Source: Pegoplata infirma
Taxonomy: Eukaryota; Arthropoda; Insecta; Diptera; Anthomyiidae
Assembly: GCA_963921195.1 (NCBI GenBank)
Contig: OY992537.1
Coordinates: 57,684,313-57,748,312 of the forward strand
Direction: 5' to 3'
Length of the DNA: 64,000 nt
A program made the position numbers and the translations under genes. Numbering within the stretch: position 1 is the stretch's first letter; each line of letters opens with the position of its first letter. The notes below the pieces were generated by a model that worked only from the letters and a program-made list of their open reading frames with translations, made no database searches and was not told the DNA's origin. Positions 22,140 through 32,599 of this stretch are shown here, piece by piece.

Positions 22140-23705
22140 ATTTTTCGGAATTTCAATTTCGTATTTTCTGATTTTTTTTTATTTTGGTACTTTTACGTTT
22201 GTTTGATTTGGTACTTTTTTCGTTTCTATATTTAGTAGAATTTCTTGCTCATCACATTGATGCTAAAATTAAATAAATCGGTCAGAAAAGGTTCGGACAA
22301 GAAGTTTCGGAGATAATTTTTTTTTTTTTGATGTTGGTACTCTTTTTATTTTGGTACTGTTTTTATTTTGGTGTTTTTTTTCGTTTATATAATTTAAAGA
22401 ATCTCACGCTCGACACATTGATGCTAAAATTTAATAAGTCGGCCAAGAAGTTACGGAAATATACCGATATTAAACATTTTCGGAAAAAAAATTGTTTTTT
22501 ATTTTGGTACTTTTTTCCTTTTTGTATTTTAAAGAATTTCAAGCCCGACACATTGATGCTAAAATTTAAAAAATCGATCAAGTAGTTACGAAGATATAAC
22601 GACTTTATAAATTTCCGACCAGAAAATTGTTTTTTATTTTTGGTACTTTTTTTTGTTTTTATATTTTAAAGAATTTCACGCTCTACACATTAATATAACG
22701 ATTTAAAAAATTTTCGAACCAAAATTTTATATTTCGGTCAAGTTGTTTCGGAGATATAACGATTTGAAAAATTTTCGGTCCTAAAAATTGTTTTTTAATT
22801 TTGGTACTTTTTTTTTCTCTATTTTATAGAATTTCACGCTCGACACGTTGATATAACGATTTTAAATAATTTCGGACCAACAATTTTTTTTTTATTGTGG
22901 TCTTTTTTTCGTTTCTATATTTTATAAAATTGCATGATCGACACATTGATTTTAAAAATTTTCGGATCAGCAAACATTTTTTTTTTTTTTTGATTTTGGT
23001 ACTTTTCTAGTTTTCTATATTTTATAGAACCCATTGATAAAACGATTTTAAACATTTTCTGACCATTTTTTTTTATTTTAGTACTTTTTTCCGTTTCTAT
23101 AATTAAATGAATATCACGCTCGACACATTGATGCTAAAATTTAAAAAGTTGTTCAAGTAGTTTCGGAACGATTTCAAAAATTTTCGAACCAATTTTTTTT
23201 ATTTTGGTACTTTTACGTTTACATATTTTATAGAATTTCACGCTCGATACATTTATGCTAAAATTTAATAAATCGGACAAGTAGTTTCCGAAATATAACG
23301 ATTTTAAAAATTTTCGGACCAAAAAAATGTTTTTGATTTTGGTACTTTATTTTCTCTATTTTATGGAATTTTAAGCTAAAAACATTGATATAACGACTTT
23401 AAAAATTTTCTGACCAACATTTTTATTTTTTTTTGATTTTGGTACTTTATAGAATTATATGATCGACACATTGATTTAACGATTTTAAAAATTTTCGAAC
23501 CAACAATTTTTTTTATTTCGGTACTATTTTCGTTTCTATATTTTATAGAATTTTAAGATAGACACATTGATATAACGATATAAACAATTTTCGCGCCGTA
23601 AAAATTGGTTATGATTTTGGTACTTTTGTTGTTTCTAAGATTTATAGAATTTTACTCTCGACGACACATTGGTAGTTATTCCGATTTTTAATTATGGTAC
23701 TTTTT
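22140..23705. repeat. Satellite-like tandem array, ~130-bp unit
   Basis: About 12 diverged units. Each carries TTTTATTTTGGTACTTTTT, then TCTATATTTTATAGAATTTC, then CACGCTCGACACATTGATG, then GATATAACGATTTTAAAAAT with TTTTCGGACCAA. Spacing of the GACACATTGAT motif ranges from about 90 to 220 bp (135 bp between clean neighbours), so units have suffered internal deletions. Open frames on both strands (22328-22585, 22363-22581, 23134-23322) follow the repeat and are not genes. Confidence 0.88.
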
Positions 23706-24580
23706 TAAACCCTCCACTCAATGATAGAGGGTATATATAAGTTTGTCATTCCATTTGTAACTCATCGAAATATCACTCTGCGACCCCATAAGGTATATAT
23801 ATTCATAATCCCCGATCGATTTTAAGACATTCTAGCGATGTCCGTCTGTCTGCACAGAAAAAAATAAAAAAAATATTTGAGTAAATTTTTAATACTATTG
23901 AGTAAAAAATTACTCAATTTTGCACCAGTAAACGATTTAATAGTATTGAGTAAATTTTTAATAAAAATTTATTAAATGTTTGAAAAAAAATTTGAGTAAA
24001 TTTTTAATTGTCACAATTAAAAATTTACTCAAAATTTATCTATTTAATTTTTTTAAGTTTTAAAAAAGTTTTAATTTTTTTTTTTACAAAAAAAAAAAAA
24101 CAAAAAAATTTTTTTTTAAACTTTACCAAACATATTTATGTTTCAAAAACATAGGAAAATTTTATAAAGACGATTACAAACTTTCATATACATACACAAA
24201 AAACTATTAACTAAACGAGAATTCAAAAAACTATGAGAGTTTAAAAAAAAAATAAAAAAAACTATTAAATTTTTACTAAATTATTTACTTAAATTGTTTT
24301 TAAAACTTTTGAGTAAATTTTTAATTGCGTCAATTAAAAAATTACTCAATTTTTGTTTCTAAATTTAAACAAGTGATTACTCAAATTTGTTTCCTTTATA
24401 TTTTTTTCTGTGTGTCTGTGGAAATGGTGATAAGGGCCAAAATATTACACAGAGATGACTGAAACTTAACATATCTATTGGAAGTTCCCCCGAAAAGTTT
24501 GGCATTGCATTTGAGCGATATCGGTTTAGCGGTTCAAAAGTTATGAACGAAAATGTTAGGACACCTCAAAAATTTTAGTA
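23706..24580 (+). mobile_element. DINE-like family F2, interrupted copy
   Basis: Hairpin ACCCTCCACTCAATG...GAGGGTATATA, then TTTGTCATTCCATTTGTAAC, CCCCATAAGGTATATATATT, and TCTAGCGATGTCCGTCTGTC. The arrangement parallels INE-1/DINE-1. The element continues after a 560-bp MITE with GTCTGTGGAAATGGTG. Other F2 copies are at 25960, 35476, 50810 and 62405. Confidence 0.7.
23853..24412. mobile_element. MITE with CACAGAAAAAAA ends, TG duplication
   Basis: Ends CACAGAAAAAAATA and TATATTTTTTTCTGTG. TG lies on both sides (23851-23852 and 24413-24414), inside the (GTCT)n tract of the F2 element. The interior has repeated TTGAGTAAATTTTTAAT and its complement on both arms. The register of the duplication is slightly ambiguous because the target is a microsatellite. 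Confidence 0.78.
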
Positions 24581-24592
24581 CATTCAACATAA

Positions 24593-24892
24593 CAAGGTTG
24601 GCAATCGATACCCACCCAGAATAACGGTATTTGGCTATTGTACCGCAACCAATAAAGATATGGGCATTTTTAAAAGCGATTATGAAAGTAGGTGAAACGT
24701 TTGAAACGGTATTTTAAATTGGTATTGGCCTATATAACGAAAATGAATCGGTACAAACACGAAGTAACACATAAAAAATACTAGAAATTTCATCTACTTT
24801 CATAATCGCTTTTAAAAATGTCCATATCTTTATTGGTTGCGGTACAATAGCCATATACCGTTATTCTGGGTGGGTATCGATTGCCAACCTTG
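24593..24892. mobile_element. hAT-type foldback MITE
   Basis: Arms of about 105 bp are near-perfect complements: CAAGGTTGGCAATCGATACC at the left and GGTATCGATTGCCAACCTTG at the right. Perfect 8-bp duplication CAACATAA at 24585-24592 and 24893-24900. Only about 90 bp of loop separates the arms. The 68-codon - strand frame is a by-product. Confidence 0.85.
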
Positions 24893-24900
24893 CAACATAA

Positions 24901-25318
24901 CCTAAAAATACCCAGCAAAAAAAATCGAAGTAGTTCAAAACGAAGTAGACTTAAACTACATAAAAAGTAGCAATTAGTGAATATTTTTTGTTGCAAAAAA
25001 AGTAGTTTAAAATAACATCCAAATATGTCAATAAGAAGGACAATAATATGGATTCTACTACTTTAGAACACTATAGTCGGAATGAGTTTATTTTTTAATA
25101 TTTTTCAAACGTAATGAAAAGAACATATTTATTTAAATTTATTTAATAGAGTTTTAGTCTGAAATATAAGTAGTTTTATATATAATTGAAAGGCAAAAAG
25201 TTATTATTTGATAGGTTACAATTCCAGGAATTAAAACATTTTTTTATTTTTAATTTGTTTAATCTTAAATTTGGTGTAAACTGATTTTGTTTTTTTACCT
25301 TTTAACTACAGTATAGGG
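24901..25318. other. AT-rich spacer
   Basis: Begins with TACCCAGCAAAAAAAATCG, which resembles the end of the MITE at 44979-45334, but no right end is seen. No gene. Confidence 0.4.
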
Positions 25319-25656
25319 CAATGGTTCCCAACCTTTGATTCTCGCCCCACTGGGGGGCAATTTGAAGGTTCCAAGGGGGCAACGAGCAAGTTTTCAAGTT
25401 TTTTTTTAGTAAAATCTACTATAAAAACTATTTTTTTTAGAAAAATTAAATAAAAAAATTTTGTTAATTTCTTAAAATGTTTACTAAAAACTTAGTTTAA
25501 ATGATAATTTTACAAAAACTTTGCTAAATCAGTAGTAATTTTTCATTAGAAACAAAAATTATAAAAGCTAACAGATTTTTCTTGAGTTTTGGGGGGACAA
25601 GGCAATTTGTTTAACTTAAAAGTGGGGCGTGGCGTTAAAAAGGTTGGGAACCATTG
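25319..25656. mobile_element. 338-bp hAT-type MITE, CAATGGTTCCCAACC ends
   Basis: Ends CAATGGTTCCCAACCTTTG and AAAGGTTGGGAACCATTG. Perfect 8-bp duplication GTATAGGG at 25311-25318 and 25657-25664. The end type (CARNGGTTCCCAACC) is common in Charlie/Buster-like hAT elements. Confidence 0.92.
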
Positions 25657-25959
25657 GTATAGGGGGTACACTCACTTTGTCATTCCCCATAAAGAGAATC
25701 GTCGCCTAAAATGCAAAACAAAGTGACAACACTTTTTTTAAAATCAAGTTATTGATTGTGATGCATTCTCCCCCTATAAAATTATCAAAATGTGATTTGC
25801 TAGTTGTGATACAATTCATTAACTGAAACCATTTCCAAAAATTCAGACCTGTCCGATGAAAAATGACGGACTTATGAACAAAATTAAAAAAAATGTTTCA
25901 CAATGTTTTTCGCTGCTACTTTAAAAAAGCAAAATGTGTTGGATTGTTGGTGACGATAT

Positions 25960-26222
25960 ATTATATTGATCAGTGATCGATTCTGAGAAGTTCTATGAAC
26001 ATCCCTCCGTCTGTCTGTATGTAACACGATGTATTCTGAGAAGTTCTATGAACATCCCTCCGTCTGTCTGTATGTAACACGATGTAGTCCAAAATAAAAC
26101 AGCTATCCACCTGACGTTTGGTACAAATATTTTTTATAGTCCTAGGTAGGTTAAAATCGGAACGGAGGGGAAAAGTTTCACCTTGGAGAAGGGAACCAAC
26201 CACTAAAACGCAATTTTTTAGC
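25960..26222 (-). mobile_element. DINE-like F2, reverse fragment with 53-bp duplication
   Basis: Reads in reverse TTGGTTCCCTTCTCC..., TCCGATTTTAACCTACCTAGG, then TGCATCGTG-like text and the ACAGACGGAGG microsatellite, as in the F2 copy at 50810. The segment TTCTGAGAAGTTCTATGAAC...ACACGATGTA occurs twice in tandem, offset 53 bp (25981 and 26034). Confidence 0.6.
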
Positions 26223-27610
26223 GATCATTGTTTTTTTGTCAAGCAAATGAAACAATTTTATGTCGGATGAAGTATAAAGTCCTGAGCTTAGACCAATTTT
26301 TTGAGGTACGAACACTTTTATTGATGCGACTGGTCCGCAACATTACACGGTTAATTGCAATTGTTCTACTCATCACAAATCTGGTCTCCAAACTTTTCCA
26401 TCACATCAAGTTTTTGGGAAAATTGATGTCAAAGTTAAAAAAAAATCGCCGTTTTGTTAATTTTTGCCAAATCATAGCGGATGAACCCGATATGATAGCG
26501 ACTTAAAAATAAGTCGTGGCTAAAGCTTAAACATTGCTCTTAAGGATTCTGAACTCTTTTGGTCAGTCGCCTTAACCCCTAGGGCACCAATTATCTCTCA
26601 ATGATGTCTTGTTCCCAAAAAAACGATTTTTGCCGCTACAAATCATATGAAAAAAACGCCACCTTATAGTATAAGGCTTATAAACATGATTACAATTATT
26701 CTCCTGGTCAAAAATCCGGTCTCCATACTTTTTAAGGGTAAAGCTCAAACATTGCTCTTAAAGACGTATAACTCAATTCATCAGTCGCTTCAACCTTTGG
26801 AGCACCAATCTTTTAATAAAGTGTTTTCCCCCAAAAACTTTTTTTTGATATGACACACTCAAAAAAATAAAACTGTAAAGTTAACAAAATTTTTTTTGTT
26901 AACTCGAGTTTACTGGCTTTTTAGCAAATTTTTAGTTAAAATCAGCGTTTTAACTACTTTTTTTAGTTAAGTTCTATTTACAAAAATACTAGTTTTGTAC
27001 AAATTTTGAATTAATTTTTTTTGTTGACTTTAAAACTGAGTTTACAAATTTTTACTAATTAATTTGCTGATTTTTTGTAACATTTTTGTCAAGTGAAAAA
27101 TTTTAAACATTTTTTGCCTAGCCTCCTATGCAAATCTCATAAGTCCTACTTAAGCTGAACTCAATGCTGTGAAAAAAATAAGAAAAAATAAGTGAAGTGT
27201 TAGTGTTTAAAACCAATATTCAACTAATAAAAAATGTTACGAAATTTTCAGCTGAATTTTTAGTTAAAATTACGGTTTTTTTGCTACATTCATTCTACGA
27301 AAAGTTAACTAAATATTTTTTGTTAAATTAACTAGAAATATAGTAGGTTCAAAATCAGGTGTTTTTTTAGTTAATATTAACTAAATTTTTTGCTAACTTT
27401 ACAGTTTTTTTTTTTGAGTGGCAACATTGAAATACAATTGGTGCCCAAAAAGTTCTGCATCTTAAAGAGGAAAGTTTAAGCTTAACCCAAAACGGCGATT
27501 TTTTTGAACTTTGACCACAATTTTCTCAAAAACCAGATGTGATGGAAAAGTGCGGAGACCGGATTTTTGACCAGCAGAACTAATGTAATAAAGTGTAAAG
27601 CGTCCCAGTC
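26223..27610. repeat. Inverted-repeat region with inserted MITE
   Basis: The left arm (about 26330-26480: CACAAATCTGGTCTCCAAAC, AAAAAAATCGCCGTTTTG) is the complement of the right arm (about 27490-27590: AAAACGGCGATTTTTTTGAA, GCGGAGACCGGATTTTTGAC). A second arm-like block lies at 26650-26800. A MITE at 26856-27420 separates them. Open frames here (26228-26506, 26647-26853) lie in repeat arms and show no motif. Confidence 0.55.
26856..27420. mobile_element. MITE with CACTCAAAAAAATAAAACTG ends
   Basis: Ends CACTCAAAAAAATAAAACTG and, reversed, CACTCAAAAAAAAAAAACTG, both followed by TAAAGTTA. Multiple internal GTTAACT/AGTTAAC repeats. The duplication is unclear: CA lies at the left, and CA at the right only after an extra G. 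Confidence 0.72.
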
Positions 27611-28140
27611 GCATTTTCGATGTTTAGTAATGTTATTAGAACATTGGCATCGTCAGAATCGCTTACTAAATCTACTTCCTAATGAATTCTAAAAATACAC
27701 TTTTTAAGTAGTGCAAAAATGCTCTTAAATAGTGATCTTAAAGATGTAATTAAACTTTACATACAAAAACTTAAGCTATGACAACAGTATCAGTACTACT
27801 TTATATGTACTTAAAAAATGTAAAAAAACTACTTATTTTGAGCGACACCGCCTTGTTAAATTTACTAGAGTTAAAATTAAGGTTTAATGAATTTCTTTTT
27901 TGATGTCTTTATTTCAATTATGATTTTCTAAATTTTATTTGGAAGAGGTGTAGTGTACAGTGAAAGTGTTACAATAAAATAGACACCTTTTTTGTATTTT
28001 TTTTTGCATTATGTTTTGGTCAAGGAGGTTACGCATCGTGAATGTTATGAGGTAATTTTGTTAGAAAAAAATCACACCTTTTTATGCTACTGAATGTAAA
28101 AAGTAGTATAAATTATATTTGAAGAAATAGTTAAAGAATT
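27611..28140. other. AT-rich spacer, no gene
   Basis: No repeat ends or exons recognised. Confidence 0.4.
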
Positions 28141-28286
28141 TGTGGTGATACTTTACTTATTTCCACTTTGAAATTTAATTTTTAAAATAATCAATTTATC
28201 ATTTTTGTTATTTTCATATTTTTTAATTTTGTCAATTTTTGGTTTTGTTATTTTTAATAAATAAATTGAAGTTCGATTTTATATTT
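28141..28286 (+). repeat. 5' LTR (shared part)
   Basis: Begins TGTGGTGATACTTTACTT and is identical to 32253-32398 except for one base. The functional LTR may run to about 28305 (ending CGACA), but this last part has no match after the 3' LTR. Confidence 0.88.
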
Positions 28287-28306
28287 AAAACTAAACACAT
28301 CGACAT

Positions 28307-28320
28307 TGGTGACTCCCGCG
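28307..28320 (+). promoter_or_regulatory. Candidate primer-binding site
   Basis: TGGTGACTCCCGCG begins with TGG, as expected for pairing with a tRNA 3'-CCA end, and follows a CA dinucleotide that could end the LTR. I cannot assign the tRNA. Confidence 0.5.
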
Positions 28321-28344
28321 AAAATTGTGAATATTTTTATAATT

Positions 28345-29139
28345 ATGGCAACTGGAAATGTTCAAGATGTTCAATCTGCATCGTCGTTATTAACCGCTGA
28401 AGTTTCGCGTGTTTCAATACGTGTTCCACCTTTTTGGCGTCAAAATCCAAAATTATGGTTTCGGCAATTGGAATCGCAATTTGTTACGTCCGGAATTACA
28501 TCAGATACAACAAAATATCACACGCTGGTTGGTTCCATTGAAAGCGGCATCTTGAATTGCGTAAGTCATATTGTTGAAGAGCCTCCAGAACAAAACAAAT
28601 ACGAAACGCTCAAAACTGCTTTGCTCGCTGAGTTCATGGACTCGGAGGAAAAAAGGCTACGTCAGTTGCTGGAGAACGTAAGCGCTGGTGATAAAAAACC
28701 ATCTGTCCTGTTAAGAGAAATGCGAGATTTAGCTTCAGGTAAGGTTTCTGATGATTTACTCAAGACGCTTTGGATGCAGCGCCTGCCCTCTGCAACGAAA
28801 GGAATACTATCATTGAGTGATGACAGACTTGATAAGCTGGCTGTTATGGCTGATAAGATTCACGATCAGTCTGACACAGCAAGTGGCATCAATGCTGTTG
28901 CTACGAGCGGTGATGAGCGTATAAAATTTTTGGAAACCAAATTTCTGGAAATTGTTTCTAAAATTGATGCTTTGTCTACTGGAAATAATCGTCGTCCTCG
29001 TGGTTCGTCTCGAAACTCGTCACGAAATCGTAATCGTTCATCTTCGTCAAAATCTGTTTGCTGGTATCATCACAAATTTGGTTCCCGTGCTACAAAATGT
29101 CGGGCACCATGTTCATTCAAATCATCGGAAAACCAGTAG
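28345..29139 (+). CDS. Gag protein of gypsy-type element
   Basis: 264 codons from ATG at 28345 (MATGNVQDVQSASSLL); an upstream in-frame extension to 28306 lacks ATG. The capsid region VPPFWRQNPKLWFRQLESQF...GITSDTTKYHTLVGSI is the pattern seen in many insect gypsy/mag-like Gag proteins (known as the DUF7041 type, from memory). A basic Arg/Ser-rich segment (NNRRPRGSSRNSSRNRNRSS) near residues 215-235 probably binds RNA. It ends with a Cys/His cluster (CWYHHKFGSRATKCRAPC) instead of a classical zinc knuckle. The stop lies at 29137; pol resumes after a change of frame. Confidence 0.88.
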   Translation: MATGNVQDVQSASSLLTAEVSRVSIRVPPFWRQNPKLWFRQLESQFVTSGITSDTTKYHTLVGSIESGILNCVSHIVEEPPEQNKYETLKTALLAEFMDSEEKRLRQLLENVSAGDKKPSVLLREMRDLASGKVSDDLLKTLWMQRLPSATKGILSLSDDRLDKLAVMADKIHDQSDTASGINAVATSGDERIKFLETKFLEIVSKIDALSTGNNRRPRGSSRNSSRNRNRSSSSKSVCWYHHKFGSRATKCRAPCSFKSSENQ

Positions 29140-29199
29140 ACACCTCACCTTCGGCGACGGGTGAGGGTGGCCATCAAATAAGTCGCCTGTTCATTCAAG

Positions 29200-32100
29200 A
29201 TGCTGAGTCGAAGTACAGGTACCTTATTGGAAATGTCTACCGGGGCAGACATTTCCGTGTTTCCTGCCACAAATAGCGAAAAATCAAAACCACCAACATC
29301 CTTTGTTCTTTATGCGGCCAACAATACGAAAATTCGCACTTATGGTAAGAAAACTATCAACTGCAATATTGGTCTTCGTCGAAAATTTCTGTGGTCATTT
29401 ATTGTTGCTGACGTAACACGCCCAATAATTGGCTCAGATTTTCTTAAGCATTATGGTCTCCTGGTCGATATAAAGAATAATCGCTTAATTGATTCAACAA
29501 CAAACCTGAAGGTTCCTGGTATTTGTTCAGCTCCCCAAGATTTAACCCTCAAAAGCATTTCAGAGGACACGGGTAAGTTTCATGCAGTCCTAATGGAATT
29601 CTCTGATGTCACAACACCGGACATCAAGCTTCCGCCTTTTAAACATTCTGTAACACACCATATTGAAACAACTGGATCAATCGTTTGTGCTAAACCTCGA
29701 AGATTGTCTCCAGAAAAATTAAAAATCGCCAAAGACGAATTCGAATACATGCTAGACCTGGGTATCTGCCGACCATCGAAAAGCTGTTGGGCTAGCCCTC
29801 TCCATATGGTTCCCAAAGGTAACGATATGTGGCGGCCTTGCGGTGATTATCGAGCGCTCAACAAAGTTACCGTACCAGATCGCTACCCCGTACCGCATAT
29901 CCACGATTTCGGATACATGCTAGCTGGTAAGAAAGTTTTTTCAAAAATTGATTTGGTTAAAGCTTATTTCCAGATACCTGTCGAGGAGAATGATATCCCC
30001 AAGACCGCCATCATTACACCATTCGGGCTCTTTGAATTCACGCGCATGACATTTGGCCTATGTAATGCGGCGCAAACCTTTCAGCGCTTCATTAACGAAG
30101 TCTTACGAGGTTTGGATTTTTGTTATGCTTACATCGATGATATTCTCGTTGCATCCGACAGCGATGAAGAGCACGAGGATCATCTCCGTCAGCTATTTTC
30201 CCGGTTGCGTGAATATGGTGTTACAATCAACTGTGATAAATGCGAATTCGGTAAGCCTGCTTTACAATTTTTGGGATATTTTGTTACGCAAGATGGACTT
30301 AAACCAAATCCAGATCGTGTAGCTGCTATCCAACAGTGCGGTTTGCCAAAAACAATCAACGATTTAAGCCGTTTTCTTGGTACGTTAAACTTTTATCGAC
30401 GTTTTATACCCAAAGCAGCTGATGCTCAAGCGAAATTGAATGGTCTTAAATCCGGGCAAAAGAAAAACGATAAAAGACTCGTTCATTGGACACCTGAATT
30501 ACGTGCTGCGTTTGAAGAATGTAAGAACCAGTTAGCAAATGCTGCGCTTCTTGCATATCCCGTTGATGCTGCAGAAACCTCTTTATGGGTTGATGCATCT
30601 GATGTTGGAATGGGGGCTGTGCTTCAACAACGTATCGATGGAGCATGGAAACCTCTTGGATTTTATTCGAAAAAGCTATCAGAAACACAAAAGCGTTACA
30701 GCGCGTACGATCGCGAACTGCTTGCTACATACTCTGGCCTTAAATATTTCCAACACTTTTTAGAAGGACGTCAGTTTTGTATTTACACGGATCATAAGCC
30801 GCTGATTTTCGCATTCAAGCAACGTCCTGAAAAGGCATCGCCACGTCAACTTAGACATCTCGATTATATTGGTCAACATACAGTAGACATCCGCCACGTT
30901 TCCGGCAAAGATAATATCACTGCTGATGCTCTATCTCGTTTGGATGTTATTTCGATGCCATCTTTTTTGGATTATGCGCTTCTTGCTGAAGATCAGGTAA
31001 AAGATAATGAACTTAAATCTTTACAGAATTCATCAACATCAAATTTGGAGCTAAAACTATTGGAAATGCCAGATGCAAACGTAAAAATTGTCTGTGACAC
31101 ATCCACGCAGAAAGCAAGACCATACATCACCCCACGTTTTCGTGAAACGGTTTTTGATATGGTACACAACAATTCTCATCCAGGAGCAAAATCATCAATC
31201 AAAATGATTTCTGACAGATTCGTTTGGCCTAATATGCGTAAAGATATAACAAATTGGTCAAAGGCATGCATCAAATGTCAACAATCTAAGGTTTTACGTC
31301 ATGTCAAAAGTCCACTTGGAGAATTTCCGGTACCAGATGAAAGGTTTAAAGTTGTCAGCATAGACTTAATTGGACCTCTTCCAGTGTCAGATGAATACAG
31401 ATACTGCCTAACCTGCATAGACAGATTCACCCGCTGGCCTGAAGCCATTCCGCTGACTGATATCACTGCAGAATCAGTTGCTAAAGCTTTTCTTAATGGG
31501 TGGATAGCAAGATTTGGTATACCTGCACAAATCGGAACTGACCAGGGACGTCAATTTGAATCCTCTTTGTTCCGAGAATTTTCCAAACTTCTGGGAATTC
31601 ATGTGATACATACCACGCCTTATCACCCCCAGGCAAATGGACAAATTGAACGTTGGCATCGAACGCTAAAATCCGCAATAATGTGCCATTCAAATCCTCG
31701 TTGGTCAGATGTTTTGCCTATCGTTATGTTGGGATTGCGGTCTTCAATCAATCATGATCTTAATGTATCTCCTGCTGGTTCTGTTTATGGCATGGAACTA
31801 AGTCTACCTGGTGAATTTTTTGCTGACTTCAAGGTTAAAAATATTAGCTCCGAATGGGTTAAGCAACTTAAAGAAGACATGCAGAATTTAAAAGCCAAAA
31901 AAGTAGCTCGACATGGTCAGCCACAAGTTTACGAACCGAGAGAACTAAAGGAATCAACATTCGTCTTCGTTCGTGATGATGCAGTTCGACCTTCACTTCA
32001 ACCTCCATACAAAGGACCATTTCAAGTAATATCAAAAAGCGAGAAAACTTTTGTTATTGATATCAATGGTAAACATAAGACCATATCAGTCGATCGGTTA

Positions 32101-32229
32101 AAGCCTGCTATAATTTTAAAGAATGAAGTGGAACCCGAAAAAGAACACGCAAAATCACCTGAAACTTCTACACCAGATCTTCAACACCGAACATTACGGT
32201 CTGGAAAGACTGTTCGAATCAAGATATGA
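29200..32229 (+). CDS. Pol polyprotein of gypsy-type element, protease start broken
   Basis: 1009 open codons from a downstream ATG; the natural N terminus is not preserved. The protease remnant reads [11 protein letters not shown] where the family has a catalytic Asp before TGA, and the residues just upstream ([16 protein letters not shown]) lie in another frame. So either an indel near 29235 destroyed the active site or frameshifting is unusual here. Reverse transcriptase shows [26 protein letters not shown] and catalytic YIDD near residue 313. RNase H starts [15 protein letters not shown] near 460 with YDRELLA and YTDHKPL. Integrase has an HHCC zinc finger (HPG...CIKCQQSK, about 650-695) and a DDE triad ([23 protein letters not shown], about 720-817). 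No chromodomain. Smaller frames on both strands here are shadows. Confidence 0.94.
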   Translation: MLSRSTGTLLEMSTGADISVFPATNSEKSKPPTSFVLYAANNTKIRTYGKKTINCNIGLRRKFLWSFIVADVTRPIIGSDFLKHYGLLVDIKNNRLIDSTTNLKVPGICSAPQDLTLKSISEDTGKFHAVLMEFSDVTTPDIKLPPFKHSVTHHIETTGSIVCAKPRRLSPEKLKIAKDEFEYMLDLGICRPSKSCWASPLHMVPKGNDMWRPCGDYRALNKVTVPDRYPVPHIHDFGYMLAGKKVFSKIDLVKAYFQIPVEENDIPKTAIITPFGLFEFTRMTFGLCNAAQTFQRFINEVLRGLDFCYAYIDDILVASDSDEEHEDHLRQLFSRLREYGVTINCDKCEFGKPALQFLGYFVTQDGLKPNPDRVAAIQQCGLPKTINDLSRFLGTLNFYRRFIPKAADAQAKLNGLKSGQKKNDKRLVHWTPELRAAFEECKNQLANAALLAYPVDAAETSLWVDASDVGMGAVLQQRIDGAWKPLGFYSKKLSETQKRYSAYDRELLATYSGLKYFQHFLEGRQFCIYTDHKPLIFAFKQRPEKASPRQLRHLDYIGQHTVDIRHVSGKDNITADALSRLDVISMPSFLDYALLAEDQVKDNELKSLQNSSTSNLELKLLEMPDANVKIVCDTSTQKARPYITPRFRETVFDMVHNNSHPGAKSSIKMISDRFVWPNMRKDITNWSKACIKCQQSKVLRHVKSPLGEFPVPDERFKVVSIDLIGPLPVSDEYRYCLTCIDRFTRWPEAIPLTDITAESVAKAFLNGWIARFGIPAQIGTDQGRQFESSLFREFSKLLGIHVIHTTPYHPQANGQIERWHRTLKSAIMCHSNPRWSDVLPIVMLGLRSSINHDLNVSPAGSVYGMELSLPGEFFADFKVKNISSEWVKQLKEDMQNLKAKKVARHGQPQVYEPRELKESTFVFVRDDAVRPSLQPPYKGPFQVISKSEKTFVIDINGKHKTISVDRLKPAIILKNEVEPEKEHAKSPETSTPDLQHRTLRSGKTVRIKI

Positions 32230-32235
32230 CGTTGT

Positions 32236-32250
32236 CACTGGGGAAGGAGT
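32236..32250 (+). promoter_or_regulatory. Polypurine tract of gypsy-type element
   Basis: GGGGAAGGAG just before the 3' LTR, in the expected place for the plus-strand primer. Confidence 0.72.
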
Positions 32251-32252
32251 AC

Positions 32253-32398
32253 TGTGGTGATACTTTACTTATTTCCACTTTGAAATTTAATTTTTAAAAT
32301 AATCAATTTATCATTTTTGTTATTTTCATATTTTTTAATTTTGTCAATTTTAGGTTTTGTTATTTTTAATAAATAAATTGAAGTTCGATTTTATATTT
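32253..32398 (+). repeat. 3' LTR (shared part)
   Basis: Begins TGTGGTGATACTTTACTT; contains AATAAATAAATTG, a possible polyadenylation signal. After 32398 the sequence departs from the 5' LTR. Confidence 0.88.
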
Positions 32399-32599
32399 TA
32401 TATTTATATGTCACAGAGCCAATTTCGTTCGGAAGTGGTAATTGAGTCTAAGACATGATCAGTGGCGGGTACAGCTTTTGGGTTTGGGGGGGGAAATTTT
32501 TTTTACTTCGAATGTAAAAAATCATAAATTCACCTTTGTCGGACGAGCAAAAACAGGGATACGTGTTTTGAAACAAAAGTGAAGGGAAAGCTATAAAAT

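Larger units (their letters stand above)
28141..32398 (+). mobile_element. Gypsy-type (Ty3-like) LTR retrotransposon
   Basis: LTR, gag frame, long pol frame and LTR in standard order, about 4.26 kb. Domain order protease-RT-RNase H-integrase is that of Ty3/gypsy. There is no envelope frame. The LTRs share 146 bp with one visible difference (TTTTTGG against TTTTAGG), so insertion is fairly recent, but the outermost 3' bases of the two LTRs disagree and no target duplication is evident. The protease region is frame-shifted (see pol). Confidence 0.93.

Noticed and set aside
29580..31693. Several frames within pol on both strands
   Set aside because: Shadows of the 1009-codon pol frame.
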